NCBI RefSeq assembly: GCF_000411115.1
Contig: NZ_KE150253.1
Span: 434,001 to 498,000, forward strand
Source of the DNA: Capnocytophaga granulosa ATCC 51502
GTDB lineage: Bacteria > Bacteroidota > Bacteroidia > Flavobacteriales > Flavobacteriaceae
Length of the DNA stretch: 64,000 nt
Direction: 5' to 3'
This document shows positions 1 to 7,823 of this stretch, in pieces. Numbering within the stretch: the stretch's first letter is position 1; every line of letters starts with the position of its first letter. A program made the translations under genes and the position numbers. The notes beneath the pieces were generated by a model. It searched no databases and was not told where the DNA came from. It saw only the letters and a list, made by a program, of their open reading frames with translations.

Positions 1-2
1 AT

Positions 3-1109
3 CTGATAGCACTACAGACAACCATCTTTGACCAAGCAGGCGAGTCCTTTAACCTCTCTTCACCTAAGCAGTTGGGGGATATACTCTTTGAAAAACTGAA
101 ATTGCTCTCCAAGCCCAAGAAGACCAAGACAGGACAATATGCGACCTCCGAGGAGGTACTCTCTCAGTTGGCCTCTGAGCACCCTATTGTAGCCAATGTA
201 TTGGAATTTAGAGCCTTGCAGAAGCTCCAAAGCACTTATATAGAAGCCCTTCCTCGTGAGGTGAATCCGCGTACAGGGCGGGTACATACGACCTTTATGC
301 AGGCGGTAACAGCCACAGGTAGGCTTAGCAGTAACCAACCCAATTTGCAGAATATCCCTATTCGTACCCCGCGAGGCAGCCAGATTCGCAAGGCTTTCGT
401 TCCTCGCAATGAGGACTATACCCTGCTCTCAGCCGACTATTCTCAGATAGAATTGCGTATCATCGCTGCCCTGAGTGAGGAAGACCACATGATAGAGGCG
501 TTCCTTCAGGGACAGGATATCCATCGCTCCACGGCGGCGAAGGTTTTCGCAGTGCCCATAGAAGAGGTCACCAAGGAGCAGCGTAGCCATGCCAAAACGG
601 TCAACTTTGGGATTATCTATGGGGTATCGGCCATTGGACTGAGCCAACAAACCTCTCTTACTCGTAGCCAAAGCAAGGAGCTTATTGATACCTATTACCA
701 AACCTACCCCAAGCTCAAGGGATATATAGAAAAACAGATAGCTTTTGCTCGTGAGCATGGTTATGTAGAGACTATCTTAGGGCGTCGTCGCTACTTGCCT
801 GACGTGTATTCGCGCAATCAGGTAGTCAGAGGTGCTGCCGAACGCAATGCGGTAAATGCTCCTATACAAGGAAGTGCTGCCGATATTATCAAAATAGCCA
901 TGGTGCGTATAGCTCAGCGCCTTGAGAGGGAACACTTGTCTACCCGCATGCTCCTACAAGTACATGACGAATTGCTTTTTGATGTACCTAAACCCGAATT
1001 AGAAGTGGTAACCCCGCTTATCCGTGAAGAAATGCAGCAGGCTTACAAGCTTTCCGTTCCTCTTATCGTGGAGATAGGAACAGGAAATAATTGGTTAGAA
1101 GCACACTAA
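3..1109 (+). CDS. polA: DNA polymerase I, C-terminal part (5' end outside window)
   Basis: The reading frame is open from the first bases, so the gene is cut by the window edge; about 369 codons remain. Family-A polymerase motifs are all present: motif A DYSQIELR, the O-helix KTVNFGIIYG (motif B) and motif C QVHDELLFDV, covering palm, fingers and thumb of the polymerase domain. The two catalytic aspartates lie in motifs A and C. DNA polymerase I fills gaps during Okazaki fragment processing and excision repair in the cytoplasm. The 5' and 3' nuclease domains cannot be judged because they would lie upstream. It ends 24 bases before the next gene, with a 7-base-period repeat tract between. Confidence 0.97.
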   Translation: MIALQTTIFDQAGESFNLSSPKQLGDILFEKLKLLSKPKKTKTGQYATSEEVLSQLASEHPIVANVLEFRALQKLQSTYIEALPREVNPRTGRVHTTFMQAVTATGRLSSNQPNLQNIPIRTPRGSQIRKAFVPRNEDYTLLSADYSQIELRIIAALSEEDHMIEAFLQGQDIHRSTAAKVFAVPIEEVTKEQRSHAKTVNFGIIYGVSAIGLSQQTSLTRSQSKELIDTYYQTYPKLKGYIEKQIAFAREHGYVETILGRRRYLPDVYSRNQVVRGAAERNAVNAPIQGSAADIIKIAMVRIAQRLEREHLSTRMLLQVHDELLFDVPKPELEVVTPLIREEMQQAYKLSVPLIVEIGTGNNWLEAH

Positions 1110-1110
1110 A

Positions 1111-1145
1111 TAATGACTAACGACTAATGACTAATGATTAATGAT
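1111..1145. repeat. 7-base-period degenerate tandem repeat
   Basis: Five units of the type TAATGAC/TAACGAC/TAATGAT in exact 7-base phase begin right after the polA stop and run through the start codon of the next gene. The same periodicity with different unit sequences recurs between many genes of this window. Confidence 0.8.
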
Positions 1146-1718
1146 GAACAGACCAATCCGTTGTTAAGAATGTCGCTTGCAGAACTATGGCAACTATTTC
1201 CCATCATTCTTTCACCTTATAACCCACATTGGAAAGCATGGTTTGAGGAAGAAAAAACATTTCTTTTGCAAAGATTACCTTCTGATAAAGTGCTTAGGAT
1301 TAGTCATGTAGGCAGTACTGCCATTGGTGAAATATGGGCAAAACCGATTATAGATATATTAGTGGAGTTGGATTTGACCACTCCACTTTTACAGATAAAA
1401 GAGATACTTCTTCAGGTAGGTTATCTTTGTATGAATGAGTCTCCTACAAGACTCTCTTTTAACAAAGGATATACCCTACAGGGCTTTGCTAATAAGGTAT
1501 TTCACTTGCATTTGCGTTATTGGGGAGATAATGATGAGTTGTATTTTCGGGACTATTTGCAGGAACATTTGTTAGTGGCAAGGCAATATGAGGCGCTTAA
1601 GATTTCCTTGTGGAAACCTTATGAACATGATAGGGATGCTTATACAGCTCATAAGACTGATTTCATAACAAAATACACACAGATAGCCAAAGAACTCTAT
1701 AAAGGACGTTATGAATAG
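1134..1718 (+). CDS. GrpB family protein (UPF0157 nucleotidyltransferase fold)
   Basis: A 194-residue protein with the GrpB signature: YNPHWKAWFEEE near residue 28, then HVGSTAIGEIWAKPIIDI around residues 58-75, which matches the family's conserved GST...KPI(I/V)D segment with its metal-binding acidic residue. GrpB proteins have a nucleotidyltransferase-like fold; their substrate is not established, so no reaction is assigned. Length is normal for a stand-alone GrpB protein. The start codon lies inside a 7-base repeat tract, so an alternative start at Met13 (MSLAELW) is possible. Confidence 0.85.
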   Translation: MINDEQTNPLLRMSLAELWQLFPIILSPYNPHWKAWFEEEKTFLLQRLPSDKVLRISHVGSTAIGEIWAKPIIDILVELDLTTPLLQIKEILLQVGYLCMNESPTRLSFNKGYTLQGFANKVFHLHLRYWGDNDELYFRDYLQEHLLVARQYEALKISLWKPYEHDRDAYTAHKTDFITKYTQIAKELYKGRYE

Positions 1719-1738
1719 ATCTTATCCTAAGAAAAATT

Positions 1739-1768
1739 TTGTCAAATCATTTCTTATTTGTATTTTTG
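1739..1768 (+). promoter_or_regulatory. Bacteroidota-type promoter for the AAA15/RloB pair
   Basis: TTG at 1739-1741, 19 bases, then TATTTTTG at 1761-1768. This fits the TTG-N19-TAnnTTTG consensus of the Bacteroidota housekeeping sigma factor. It lies 26 bases before the ATG at 1794. Confidence 0.75.
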
Positions 1769-1793
1769 CAATAAATATGCAAAAAGCGATATT

Positions 1794-3053
1794 ATGGTAA
1801 TTCTGCAAGATTTTAGTTTTGGTAACTTCCGTTCTTTCAAAGAGATACAGACAATAAGCCTTTCTAAAGCAAATCTGACTTCCGTTCAGGATATTGCTTT
1901 GGAGCCTACACATACTTTCAAGTACAAAGAGGGGGCTTTCCTAAAGACGAAAGCTATCTATGGGGCGAATGCCAGTGGAAAAAGCAATGTAGTGAAAGCG
2001 CTGGAGGCTTTTCTAAAAATCGTATCCGATTCAGTGAGAGATAGCAAGGTGCTTTCTCTTATAGATTCTTTTGTGAGTGCTGAAACCATAGACCAACCGA
2101 CTTTCTTTCAGATGATTTTCTATATAGAAGAGGTAAGATATCGTTATGGATTTGAAGCCAAAACAGGCAAGATTACCTCCGAATGGCTCTATGGGAAGAA
2201 AGGAAGGCGAGAACTTTGCTATTTTATTCGTGAGGACAATGCTATCAATGAGATAGATAAGACAAATTTTGCAGAAGGGGTCGTTTATATGAACCTTACC
2301 CAACAAGGAGAAGACTCTGGTGAAATGCTTTTGCCTACTAATTTGTTTCTTACTGTATTGGCTTCCTTTGGTTTTGGAAAGATATCCAAGCAGATTACAA
2401 GTAATCTAAACAGCATTAATATCATTAGTGGATTAAGCAACCCTACCATGATGAGTTATGCAACAGAAGCCCTGAAAGAAGCGTCTAAGAAAGAGTTTAT
2501 TCTCAATATATTAAAAAAAGGAGATACCTCTATCCAAGACTTAGAAGTCATAGAAGCTGAAAAATCTGATAACTTTGAAGAAAAGAAAAAACCACAACTA
2601 CTCGTTTCTAAAAAGGAATATATGGGAGGGTTAGCTCATGGGAGGTTTTCTTTTGAAAGATACGAATCAGAGGGTACTCGTAAGCTTTTTGAACTGAGTC
2701 CCTACATCTATGAAGCGGTGAAAGAAGGTCGCCCATTAGTAATTGATGAGTTTGATGCACGTTTTCATTCTCTTCTGACCAAGCGAATAGTGCAGTTATT
2801 TAACTCAGAAGAGAACAAACAAACACAGTTTATCTTTGTCACCCATGACACATCTTTGTTATCAAGTAGCTTTCTAAGGCGTGACCAAATTGAATTTGTT
2901 GAAAAGGACGAAGCAGGAGCGAGCCACTTATACAGCTTAGCACAAATAAATGGAATACGAGCCCAAGCCTCATTTGAGAAAGATTACAGACATGGTAAGT
3001 ATGGGGCTATACCCTTGGTAGAAGATTTTTCAGAATTAGCAGCCAATTCCTAA
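1794..3053 (+). CDS. AAA15-family ATPase, RloA/AbiLi-like
   Basis: A 419-residue protein counted from the ATG at 1794, the first start downstream of a clear promoter. It begins with an SMC-like FGNFRSF segment, has Walker A GANASGKS at residues 57-64, Walker B PLVIDEFDARFHSLL and a switch-type FVTHDTSLLSS near the C-terminus, so it is an ABC/SMC-like AAA15 ATPase. Five bases separate it from an RloB gene. The ATPase plus RloB arrangement is that of the R-linked orfs rloA/rloB and of the lactococcal abortive-infection pair AbiL; the PARIS system (AriA/AriB) is built alike. I infer a phage-sensing ATPase that controls its partner. The trigger is unknown. Confidence 0.85.
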   Translation: MVILQDFSFGNFRSFKEIQTISLSKANLTSVQDIALEPTHTFKYKEGAFLKTKAIYGANASGKSNVVKALEAFLKIVSDSVRDSKVLSLIDSFVSAETIDQPTFFQMIFYIEEVRYRYGFEAKTGKITSEWLYGKKGRRELCYFIREDNAINEIDKTNFAEGVVYMNLTQQGEDSGEMLLPTNLFLTVLASFGFGKISKQITSNLNSINIISGLSNPTMMSYATEALKEASKKEFILNILKKGDTSIQDLEVIEAEKSDNFEEKKKPQLLVSKKEYMGGLAHGRFSFERYESEGTRKLFELSPYIYEAVKEGRPLVIDEFDARFHSLLTKRIVQLFNSEENKQTQFIFVTHDTSLLSSSFLRRDQIEFVEKDEAGASHLYSLAQINGIRAQASFEKDYRHGKYGAIPLVEDFSELAANS

Positions 3054-3058
3054 GTAGT

Positions 3059-3742
3059 ATGGGTAAGAAGACAAAAGCGGTAAAAGTTATAGACCAAGGA
3101 AAACCTTGGGAAAAACGAAAAAATAGCTATCAGTATGAGTCTGATAGGGAGGCTAATAAAACCATACTAATAGTTTGTGAAGGACAGACAGAGGAATGGT
3201 ATTTTAACCGATTTCCTGTGATTTCCCTATCTGTCAGATGTATAAACCTACAAGGACAATCTAAGATGAGTTTGGTAGAAGCCACTCAAGAGATTGTAAA
3301 AAATGAGGATTTTACCTTCGATGAGATATGGTGTGTGTTTGATATGGATGTGCAAAATACGGATAAGGACTTTACCCTCTTTGATAATTCTATAGATAAG
3401 GCCAAATCTTTAGACTACAATGTAGCTTATTCCAATGATTGTTTTGAACTATGGCTATTGCTACATTATAAGGATATACAAAGCACTCAAAATAGAGAAT
3501 ATTACTATGAGCAATTAGGAAAATGTTTTAAGATGAACTATGTAAGGAATGGCAAAAAGATTGACTTCTGTAAGAGACTCTATACATTATTACATGAGGA
3601 TAGTAATTCCTCTGAATTACAAGCTATTATGCGTGCTGAAAAGTTGTACCTTAAGCAAAAGCATCTGCCATATCACCAACAAAAACCAGTAACCTTAGTA
3701 TATCAGTTAGTGCGCTTACTCAACGAACACAAAAGAACATAG
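3059..3742 (+). CDS. RloB-like protein, TOPRIM-type effector candidate
   Basis: A 227-residue protein with a basic N-terminus, then ILIVCEGQTEEWYFNRF (Glu41) and WCVFDMDVQ (Asp95, Asp97). This Glu then DxD spacing is typical of RloB and of TOPRIM-like nucleases such as OLD and AriB. The segment NDCFELWLLLHY is also characteristic of RloB. It follows the AAA15 ATPase by five bases, so both are almost certainly co-transcribed. By analogy with AbiL and PARIS it is the likely effector, possibly a nuclease, but no activity can be shown from the sequence. All presumed catalytic acids are intact. Confidence 0.85.
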   Translation: MGKKTKAVKVIDQGKPWEKRKNSYQYESDREANKTILIVCEGQTEEWYFNRFPVISLSVRCINLQGQSKMSLVEATQEIVKNEDFTFDEIWCVFDMDVQNTDKDFTLFDNSIDKAKSLDYNVAYSNDCFELWLLLHYKDIQSTQNREYYYEQLGKCFKMNYVRNGKKIDFCKRLYTLLHEDSNSSELQAIMRAEKLYLKQKHLPYHQQKPVTLVYQLVRLLNEHKRT

Positions 3743-3764
3743 TATATTACAAAGATAGAAGACC

Positions 3765-4253
3765 ATGAGCACCTTTCAAGAAAACCTTACAATACTACAA
3801 AACCTATTGCGACAAAGTGCAGGAAAGCCTGTTCATTATGGCAATGAAACCTACCGCTTTACCCAACAAGCAAAGGTTACCGAGGAAGAACTTGCCAACT
3901 TTGAACAGCAATATAACGTTCGCCTACCTGAGGACTTCAAAACTTTCCTCCTTACCTTGGGAGCTTGTACCCTTTTTGAGGATGAAAGGGGTTTTTCCCA
4001 TCAGTTCTATGCACCAGAACAATGGGAGAGCTATGCTAAAGAGGTCTTTGAAGGGACAGGTGTCTATTTATTCCCTCATATCCTTTTAGTCTGCTATCCC
4101 AATGTAGGTCATCAGGCAGGATTTGTATTGGGCGAAGAAGATCAGTTTGGTATTTTTTATTCTGATGTTCCTCCTGAGGAATGGGAAGAGGATACGGATC
4201 TTATGCCTTTCTCTCAGTGGCTTGAAGAAGAAATGGAAATTTGTAAGGGATGA
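3765..4253 (+). CDS. SMI1/KNR4 (SUKH) family protein
   Basis: A 162-residue protein. The core VTEEELANFEQQYNVRLPED followed by FKTFLLTLGACTLFEDERG is the usual start of a SUKH domain (strand, helix, LP.DY/F motif), and the acidic C-terminus fits. SUKH proteins are often immunity proteins of toxin systems, but stand-alone copies without a known role are common. No toxin gene is adjacent. It lies 22 bases after rloB and overlaps the next gene by 4 bases, so it may share the defence transcript. Confidence 0.8.
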   Translation: MSTFQENLTILQNLLRQSAGKPVHYGNETYRFTQQAKVTEEELANFEQQYNVRLPEDFKTFLLTLGACTLFEDERGFSHQFYAPEQWESYAKEVFEGTGVYLFPHILLVCYPNVGHQAGFVLGEEDQFGIFYSDVPPEEWEEDTDLMPFSQWLEEEMEICKG

Positions 4254-4939
4254 TGAAAAAGATGATAAAAGTTTTAAAATACCTCGGTTATAGCATAGCA
4301 GGTTTTGTTGCCTTTCTGTTGCTTTATTTGCTTTCGGCAGCGGTACTCTCTCGCATTGCCGTCAATACGGAAGAAGTCTTGCAGGGGGAAGAGACGATTT
4401 GGCTGTTGTCCAATGGAGCACATACCGATATTGTGATGCCTGTAAAGAATGCTTTCTTTGATTGGCAAACAATTGTCAGTGAGCAAGATACACGAGGCAA
4501 AGGCCAAAGTCGCTATATCGCTTTAGGCTGGGGTTGCAGGAAATTCTACTTGGAAACACCCACTTGGGCAGACCTAAAATTCACTACTGCCTTTCAGGCG
4601 GTTACAGGGCAGGGAGGTACCCTGATGCATGCTACTTTTTATAATGAAATTCCTACCGATGAGCAATCAGTATCGTTCTCGCTTAGTGCCGCCCAGTATA
4701 GGCAGTTGGTGACCCATATTGCGCAAACCTTTGTGTTACAAGAGGGTAGGGGCGTGCTGGTGCCTACCGATGCGGTCTATGGTGACACCGATGCCTTTTA
4801 TGAGGCCAAGGGACACTATCAGCTGTTTTTCACTTGTAATACTTGGACAAATAAGATGCTCAAAAACAGCGGAATACGCGCTTGTGTATGGACACCTTTT
4901 GCCTCTGGAGTGATGCGAAATTATCAAGAAAAAAATTAA
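4250..4939 (+). CDS. DUF2459 / TIGR02117 family membrane-anchored protein
   Basis: A 229-residue protein. An N-terminal membrane segment (about residues 10-32, YLGYSIAGFVAFLLLYLLS) is followed by a domain with the family hallmarks NGAHTDIVMPV, LGWGCRKFYLETPTW and FFTCNTWTNKML. The family was first noted near urease genes but its function is unknown; the conserved H, C and T suggest a papain-like hydrolase fold, which is inference. Its ATGATGA start overlaps the stop of the SMI1 gene by 4 bases, indicating translational coupling. Confidence 0.8.
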   Translation: MMKKMIKVLKYLGYSIAGFVAFLLLYLLSAAVLSRIAVNTEEVLQGEETIWLLSNGAHTDIVMPVKNAFFDWQTIVSEQDTRGKGQSRYIALGWGCRKFYLETPTWADLKFTTAFQAVTGQGGTLMHATFYNEIPTDEQSVSFSLSAAQYRQLVTHIAQTFVLQEGRGVLVPTDAVYGDTDAFYEAKGHYQLFFTCNTWTNKMLKNSGIRACVWTPFASGVMRNYQEKN

Positions 4940-4940
4940 C

Positions 4941-4970
4941 ACATTAATCATTAATCATTAATCATTAATT
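4941..4970. repeat. 7-base-period tandem repeat (ATTAATC)n
   Basis: Four nearly perfect ATTAATC units follow the previous stop codon directly. A TATTTTTG box (4974-4981), probably the -7 element for the next gene, comes just after it. Confidence 0.8.
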
Positions 4971-5011
4971 TCGTATTTTTGCTCCTTGGTTTTTTATAGT
5001 CTTTATTCCCT

Positions 5012-6451
5012 GTGAATTCGTCTTATTTCAAGCAATCTTTTTATATCTTAGCCTTGGCGACCCTTATATTTGTAGGGTTAAAGCCGTATTTGCCTACACG
5101 TATTTTCCCAGAAGGTACTTCCTCTACTCATATAGTTGTGGATAGCCTGATGCTGGAGGCACTTGCGGGTAAGGATATAGACGAGGTTTTGGACAATAAA
5201 CCTCAGGATAGCCTTATTGCCAAGAAGGTAGATACACTTTCCCCACAAGTAGCGGATCAACTCACCCCTTTCTTTGAGAAACTACAACACTTAGAACGTA
5301 CTGGAGAGGGACATATACGTATTGGCTATTTTGGGGACTCCATGACCGATGGAGACTTTATTGTACAGGACTTACGAGCTCTTTTCCAAATGAATTTCGG
5401 AGGAAATGGTATCGGCTTCTTGCCTATTACTTCAGAGTCGGCTGCCTCCAGAGGGAGTGTGCGACATACCTATTCAGGTAACTGGAAACGAGAATCTTAT
5501 GTGAATGTAAAGCGCCCTACCCGTCCTTTTGGGGTAGCAGGGCAAGTCTTCTTTGTCAAGGGATCTCCCGCCTGGGTAGAATACTATGCTTCCCAGCAAG
5601 CGCATATCTCTCAACTATATACCCCTACCTTGTTTTATGGAAAGTCTGCCAATCATGATGCTTATATAGAAATACGTTACCCAGGGGACACAACACGTGT
5701 GGTAAAGCCTCTGACAACAGATAAGTTGCTCAATACGATTACTCTAGCCCAGGGTAATGTAAAGGGGGTACGTATCAATTTCTTTAAGGCGGATTCTATT
5801 CCCATCTATGGGGTCAACTCTGCGGATTTCAGTGGGGTACATGTGGATAACTTCTCCAGTAGAGGGAATTCGGGTTTGCCTCTTTCGTTGTTTAACACGG
5901 CACTGATGCGGGACTTTGATACAGCCTTAGGTACTTATGACCTTATTGTACTACACTTTGGGGCTAATGTGCTCAACTATGGTTCTTTAGATTACAGTTG
6001 GTATCAGAAGGGAATGGCCAAGGTAGTGGAACAGTTGCGTACCTGCTTTCCCAAGGCCTCTTTTCTGATTATCTCCACAGCCGATAAGTCCTCTAAGTAT
6101 GGCACCGAGATGAAAACAGATGCAGCAGTGGTGCCGCTTTCCTTAGCACAACAGGCCTATGCGGCAGATACCCAAGCAGGTTTTATCAATCTCTATGAGC
6201 TAATGGGAGGGGAAGGCTCCATGCTCAAATGGGTAAAAGCCAACCCTCCTTTGGCAGGAAAGGACTATACACACTTTAATGCACGAGGAACCAAAAAGGT
6301 TGCCCAACTCCTCTACCGAGAGCTGATGAAGCGCTACTTAGGTTACAAAAATCCTAAAGCCACTCCAGAGGAGTTAGAACAACAAATAGAAAGTTCCAGG
6401 GATAGCCTCTTACATAGAAATACTATTATGAACTTTTACAATAATGATTAA
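5012..6451 (+). CDS. SGNH/GDSL-type hydrolase, membrane-anchored
   Basis: A 479-residue protein with an N-terminal hydrophobic segment (residues 9-24) that would place the rest in the periplasm. The SGNH blocks are visible: IGYFGDSMTDGD with the probable nucleophile Ser110, FGGNGIG (block II Gly), HFGANVLNYG (block III Asn), and DYTHFNARG at the C-terminus giving Asp418 and His421. Such proteins in Bacteroidota are esterases that often act on O-acetylated cell-wall or exported polysaccharides; the substrate here is unknown. The start is a GTG at 5012, preferred because it keeps the membrane anchor and follows a TATTTTTG box at the expected distance. Confidence 0.8.
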   Translation: MNSSYFKQSFYILALATLIFVGLKPYLPTRIFPEGTSSTHIVVDSLMLEALAGKDIDEVLDNKPQDSLIAKKVDTLSPQVADQLTPFFEKLQHLERTGEGHIRIGYFGDSMTDGDFIVQDLRALFQMNFGGNGIGFLPITSESAASRGSVRHTYSGNWKRESYVNVKRPTRPFGVAGQVFFVKGSPAWVEYYASQQAHISQLYTPTLFYGKSANHDAYIEIRYPGDTTRVVKPLTTDKLLNTITLAQGNVKGVRINFFKADSIPIYGVNSADFSGVHVDNFSSRGNSGLPLSLFNTALMRDFDTALGTYDLIVLHFGANVLNYGSLDYSWYQKGMAKVVEQLRTCFPKASFLIISTADKSSKYGTEMKTDAAVVPLSLAQQAYAADTQAGFINLYELMGGEGSMLKWVKANPPLAGKDYTHFNARGTKKVAQLLYRELMKRYLGYKNPKATPEELEQQIESSRDSLLHRNTIMNFYNND

Positions 6452-6495
6452 CCATCAATCATTAACTATTAATCATTAACCATTAACCATTATTA
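6452..6495. repeat. 7-base-period tandem repeat (ATTAACC type)
   Basis: Six units such as ATCAATC, ATTAACT and ATTAACC in strict 7-base phase fill the whole gap between two genes. Confidence 0.8.
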
Positions 6496-7737
6496 ATGAC
6501 TTCATCAGGAAAGATAGAACTGATGGCTCCTGCGGGGAGCTTTGAATCTTTACAAGCAGCCTTGGACAATGGGGCTGATTCAGTATATTTTGGAGTGGAG
6601 CAGCTCAATATGAGAGCACGCTCCAGTATCAACTTTACTTTGGACGACTTACAGGAAATCTCCCATCGTTGTAAGCAAAAGAATGTACGCACTTATCTGA
6701 CGCTCAATACGATCATCTATGATCATGACCTTTCTATTATCAAAACCTTGTTAGATAAGGCAAAGCAGGCCGACATTACTGCGGTGATTGCTATGGATCA
6801 GGCCGTGATCGCCTATGCCCGACAAATAGGGATGGAGGTGCATATCTCTACCCAGATTAATATAACGAATATAGAAACGGTCAAGTTTTACGCACTTTTT
6901 GCTGATACTATGGTCATGAGCCGAGAACTCTCTCTCCGTCAGATTAAGAAAATCTGCGAACAGGTAGAGCGAGACCAAGTCAAAGGCCCATCGGGCAACT
7001 TGGTAGAGATAGAGATCTTTGGCCACGGGGCACTCTGTATGGCGGTCTCAGGTAAGTGCTACCTAAGCCTGCACTCGCATAATTCCTCGGCTAATAGAGG
7101 GGCTTGCAAGCAGAACTGTCGTAAAAAATACACTGTTATAGACCAAGAAAGTGGCTTTGAGATAGAGTTGGACAACGAATATATGATGTCCCCCAAAGAT
7201 CTCTGCACCTTGGACTTCCTAGACCAAGTGATAGATACAGGGGCTAAGGTGCTCAAAATAGAAGGCCGCGGACGTGCCCCTGAATATGTAGCTACTGTGA
7301 TTCGCACCTATAGAGAAGCGATAGATGCCTATTATGCAGGTACTTATACTAAAGAGAAAGTAGCGGTATGGATGGAGGCTTTGGCTACTGTCTATAACCG
7401 AGGCTTCTGGGGGGGCTATTACCTTGGCCAGAAATTAGGCGAATGGAGCGGAGCACCAGGATCCCAAGCCACTCAGAAAAAGGTATATATAGGTAAGGCT
7501 ATGCACTTTTTCCCGAAGACAAGTATTTCCGAGTTTAAGATAGAGGCCTTCGATATCAAGCGAGGAGACAAGCTCCTTATCACTGGCCCTACCACGGGGG
7601 TACAAGAGCTGGTCTTGGAGGATATGTATGTGAATGATGTGCTAGCCGATAATGCTAAAAAAGGTGATTCCTGCACCTTCTTTACCGATTTCCGTACTCG
7701 TCCTTCGGATAAGTTGTATAAGATTGTAAAAGCATAG
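6496..7737 (+). CDS. Peptidase U32 family protein, probable tRNA hydroxylation protein (TrhP-like)
   Basis: A 413-residue protein beginning ELMAPAGSFESLQAALDNGAD, typical of U32 proteins. The PROSITE-type U32 signature is clear as EIFGHGALCMAVSGKCYLS, with Cys181 and Cys188 followed by Cys204 and Cys208 (GACKQNC), which bind an iron-sulfur cluster in this family. Size and the C-terminal beta-barrel-like tail fit TrhP/YegQ, which together with YrrN/YrrO-type members hydroxylates U34 of tRNA using prephenate; older annotations call it collagenase. The family call is firm, the exact substrate is inferred. A REP-like palindrome begins at the stop codon. Confidence 0.85.
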   Translation: MTSSGKIELMAPAGSFESLQAALDNGADSVYFGVEQLNMRARSSINFTLDDLQEISHRCKQKNVRTYLTLNTIIYDHDLSIIKTLLDKAKQADITAVIAMDQAVIAYARQIGMEVHISTQINITNIETVKFYALFADTMVMSRELSLRQIKKICEQVERDQVKGPSGNLVEIEIFGHGALCMAVSGKCYLSLHSHNSSANRGACKQNCRKKYTVIDQESGFEIELDNEYMMSPKDLCTLDFLDQVIDTGAKVLKIEGRGRAPEYVATVIRTYREAIDAYYAGTYTKEKVAVWMEALATVYNRGFWGGYYLGQKLGEWSGAPGSQATQKKVYIGKAMHFFPKTSISEFKIEAFDIKRGDKLLITGPTTGVQELVLEDMYVNDVLADNAKKGDSCTFFTDFRTRPSDKLYKIVKA

Positions 7738-7764
7738 TAGGGGCGAATGGCAATTCGCCCTTAC
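7737..7764. repeat. REP-like palindrome, GTAGGGGCGAAT type
   Basis: A 28-base near-perfect palindrome, arms GTAgGGGCGAAT and ATTCGCCCtTAC around a short centre. The first 26 bases are identical to 29230-29255, and a variant is at 40562-40586. It may also act as a transcript end after the U32 gene. Confidence 0.75.
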
Positions 7765-7823
7765 ATGGAGGTATCGCCCATATAGAGAAGCGCCACCCAC
7801 ATAGAACATTAATCATTTTTTAT

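Noticed and set aside
1758..1793. Upstream start for the AAA15 ATPase
   Set aside because: The TTG codon overlaps the promoter -7 region; the ATG at 1794 gives the normal family N-terminus.
4941..4970. Possible CRISPR or minisatellite array
   Set aside because: Units are only 7 bases long with no spacers; the pattern belongs to the general heptamer tracts.
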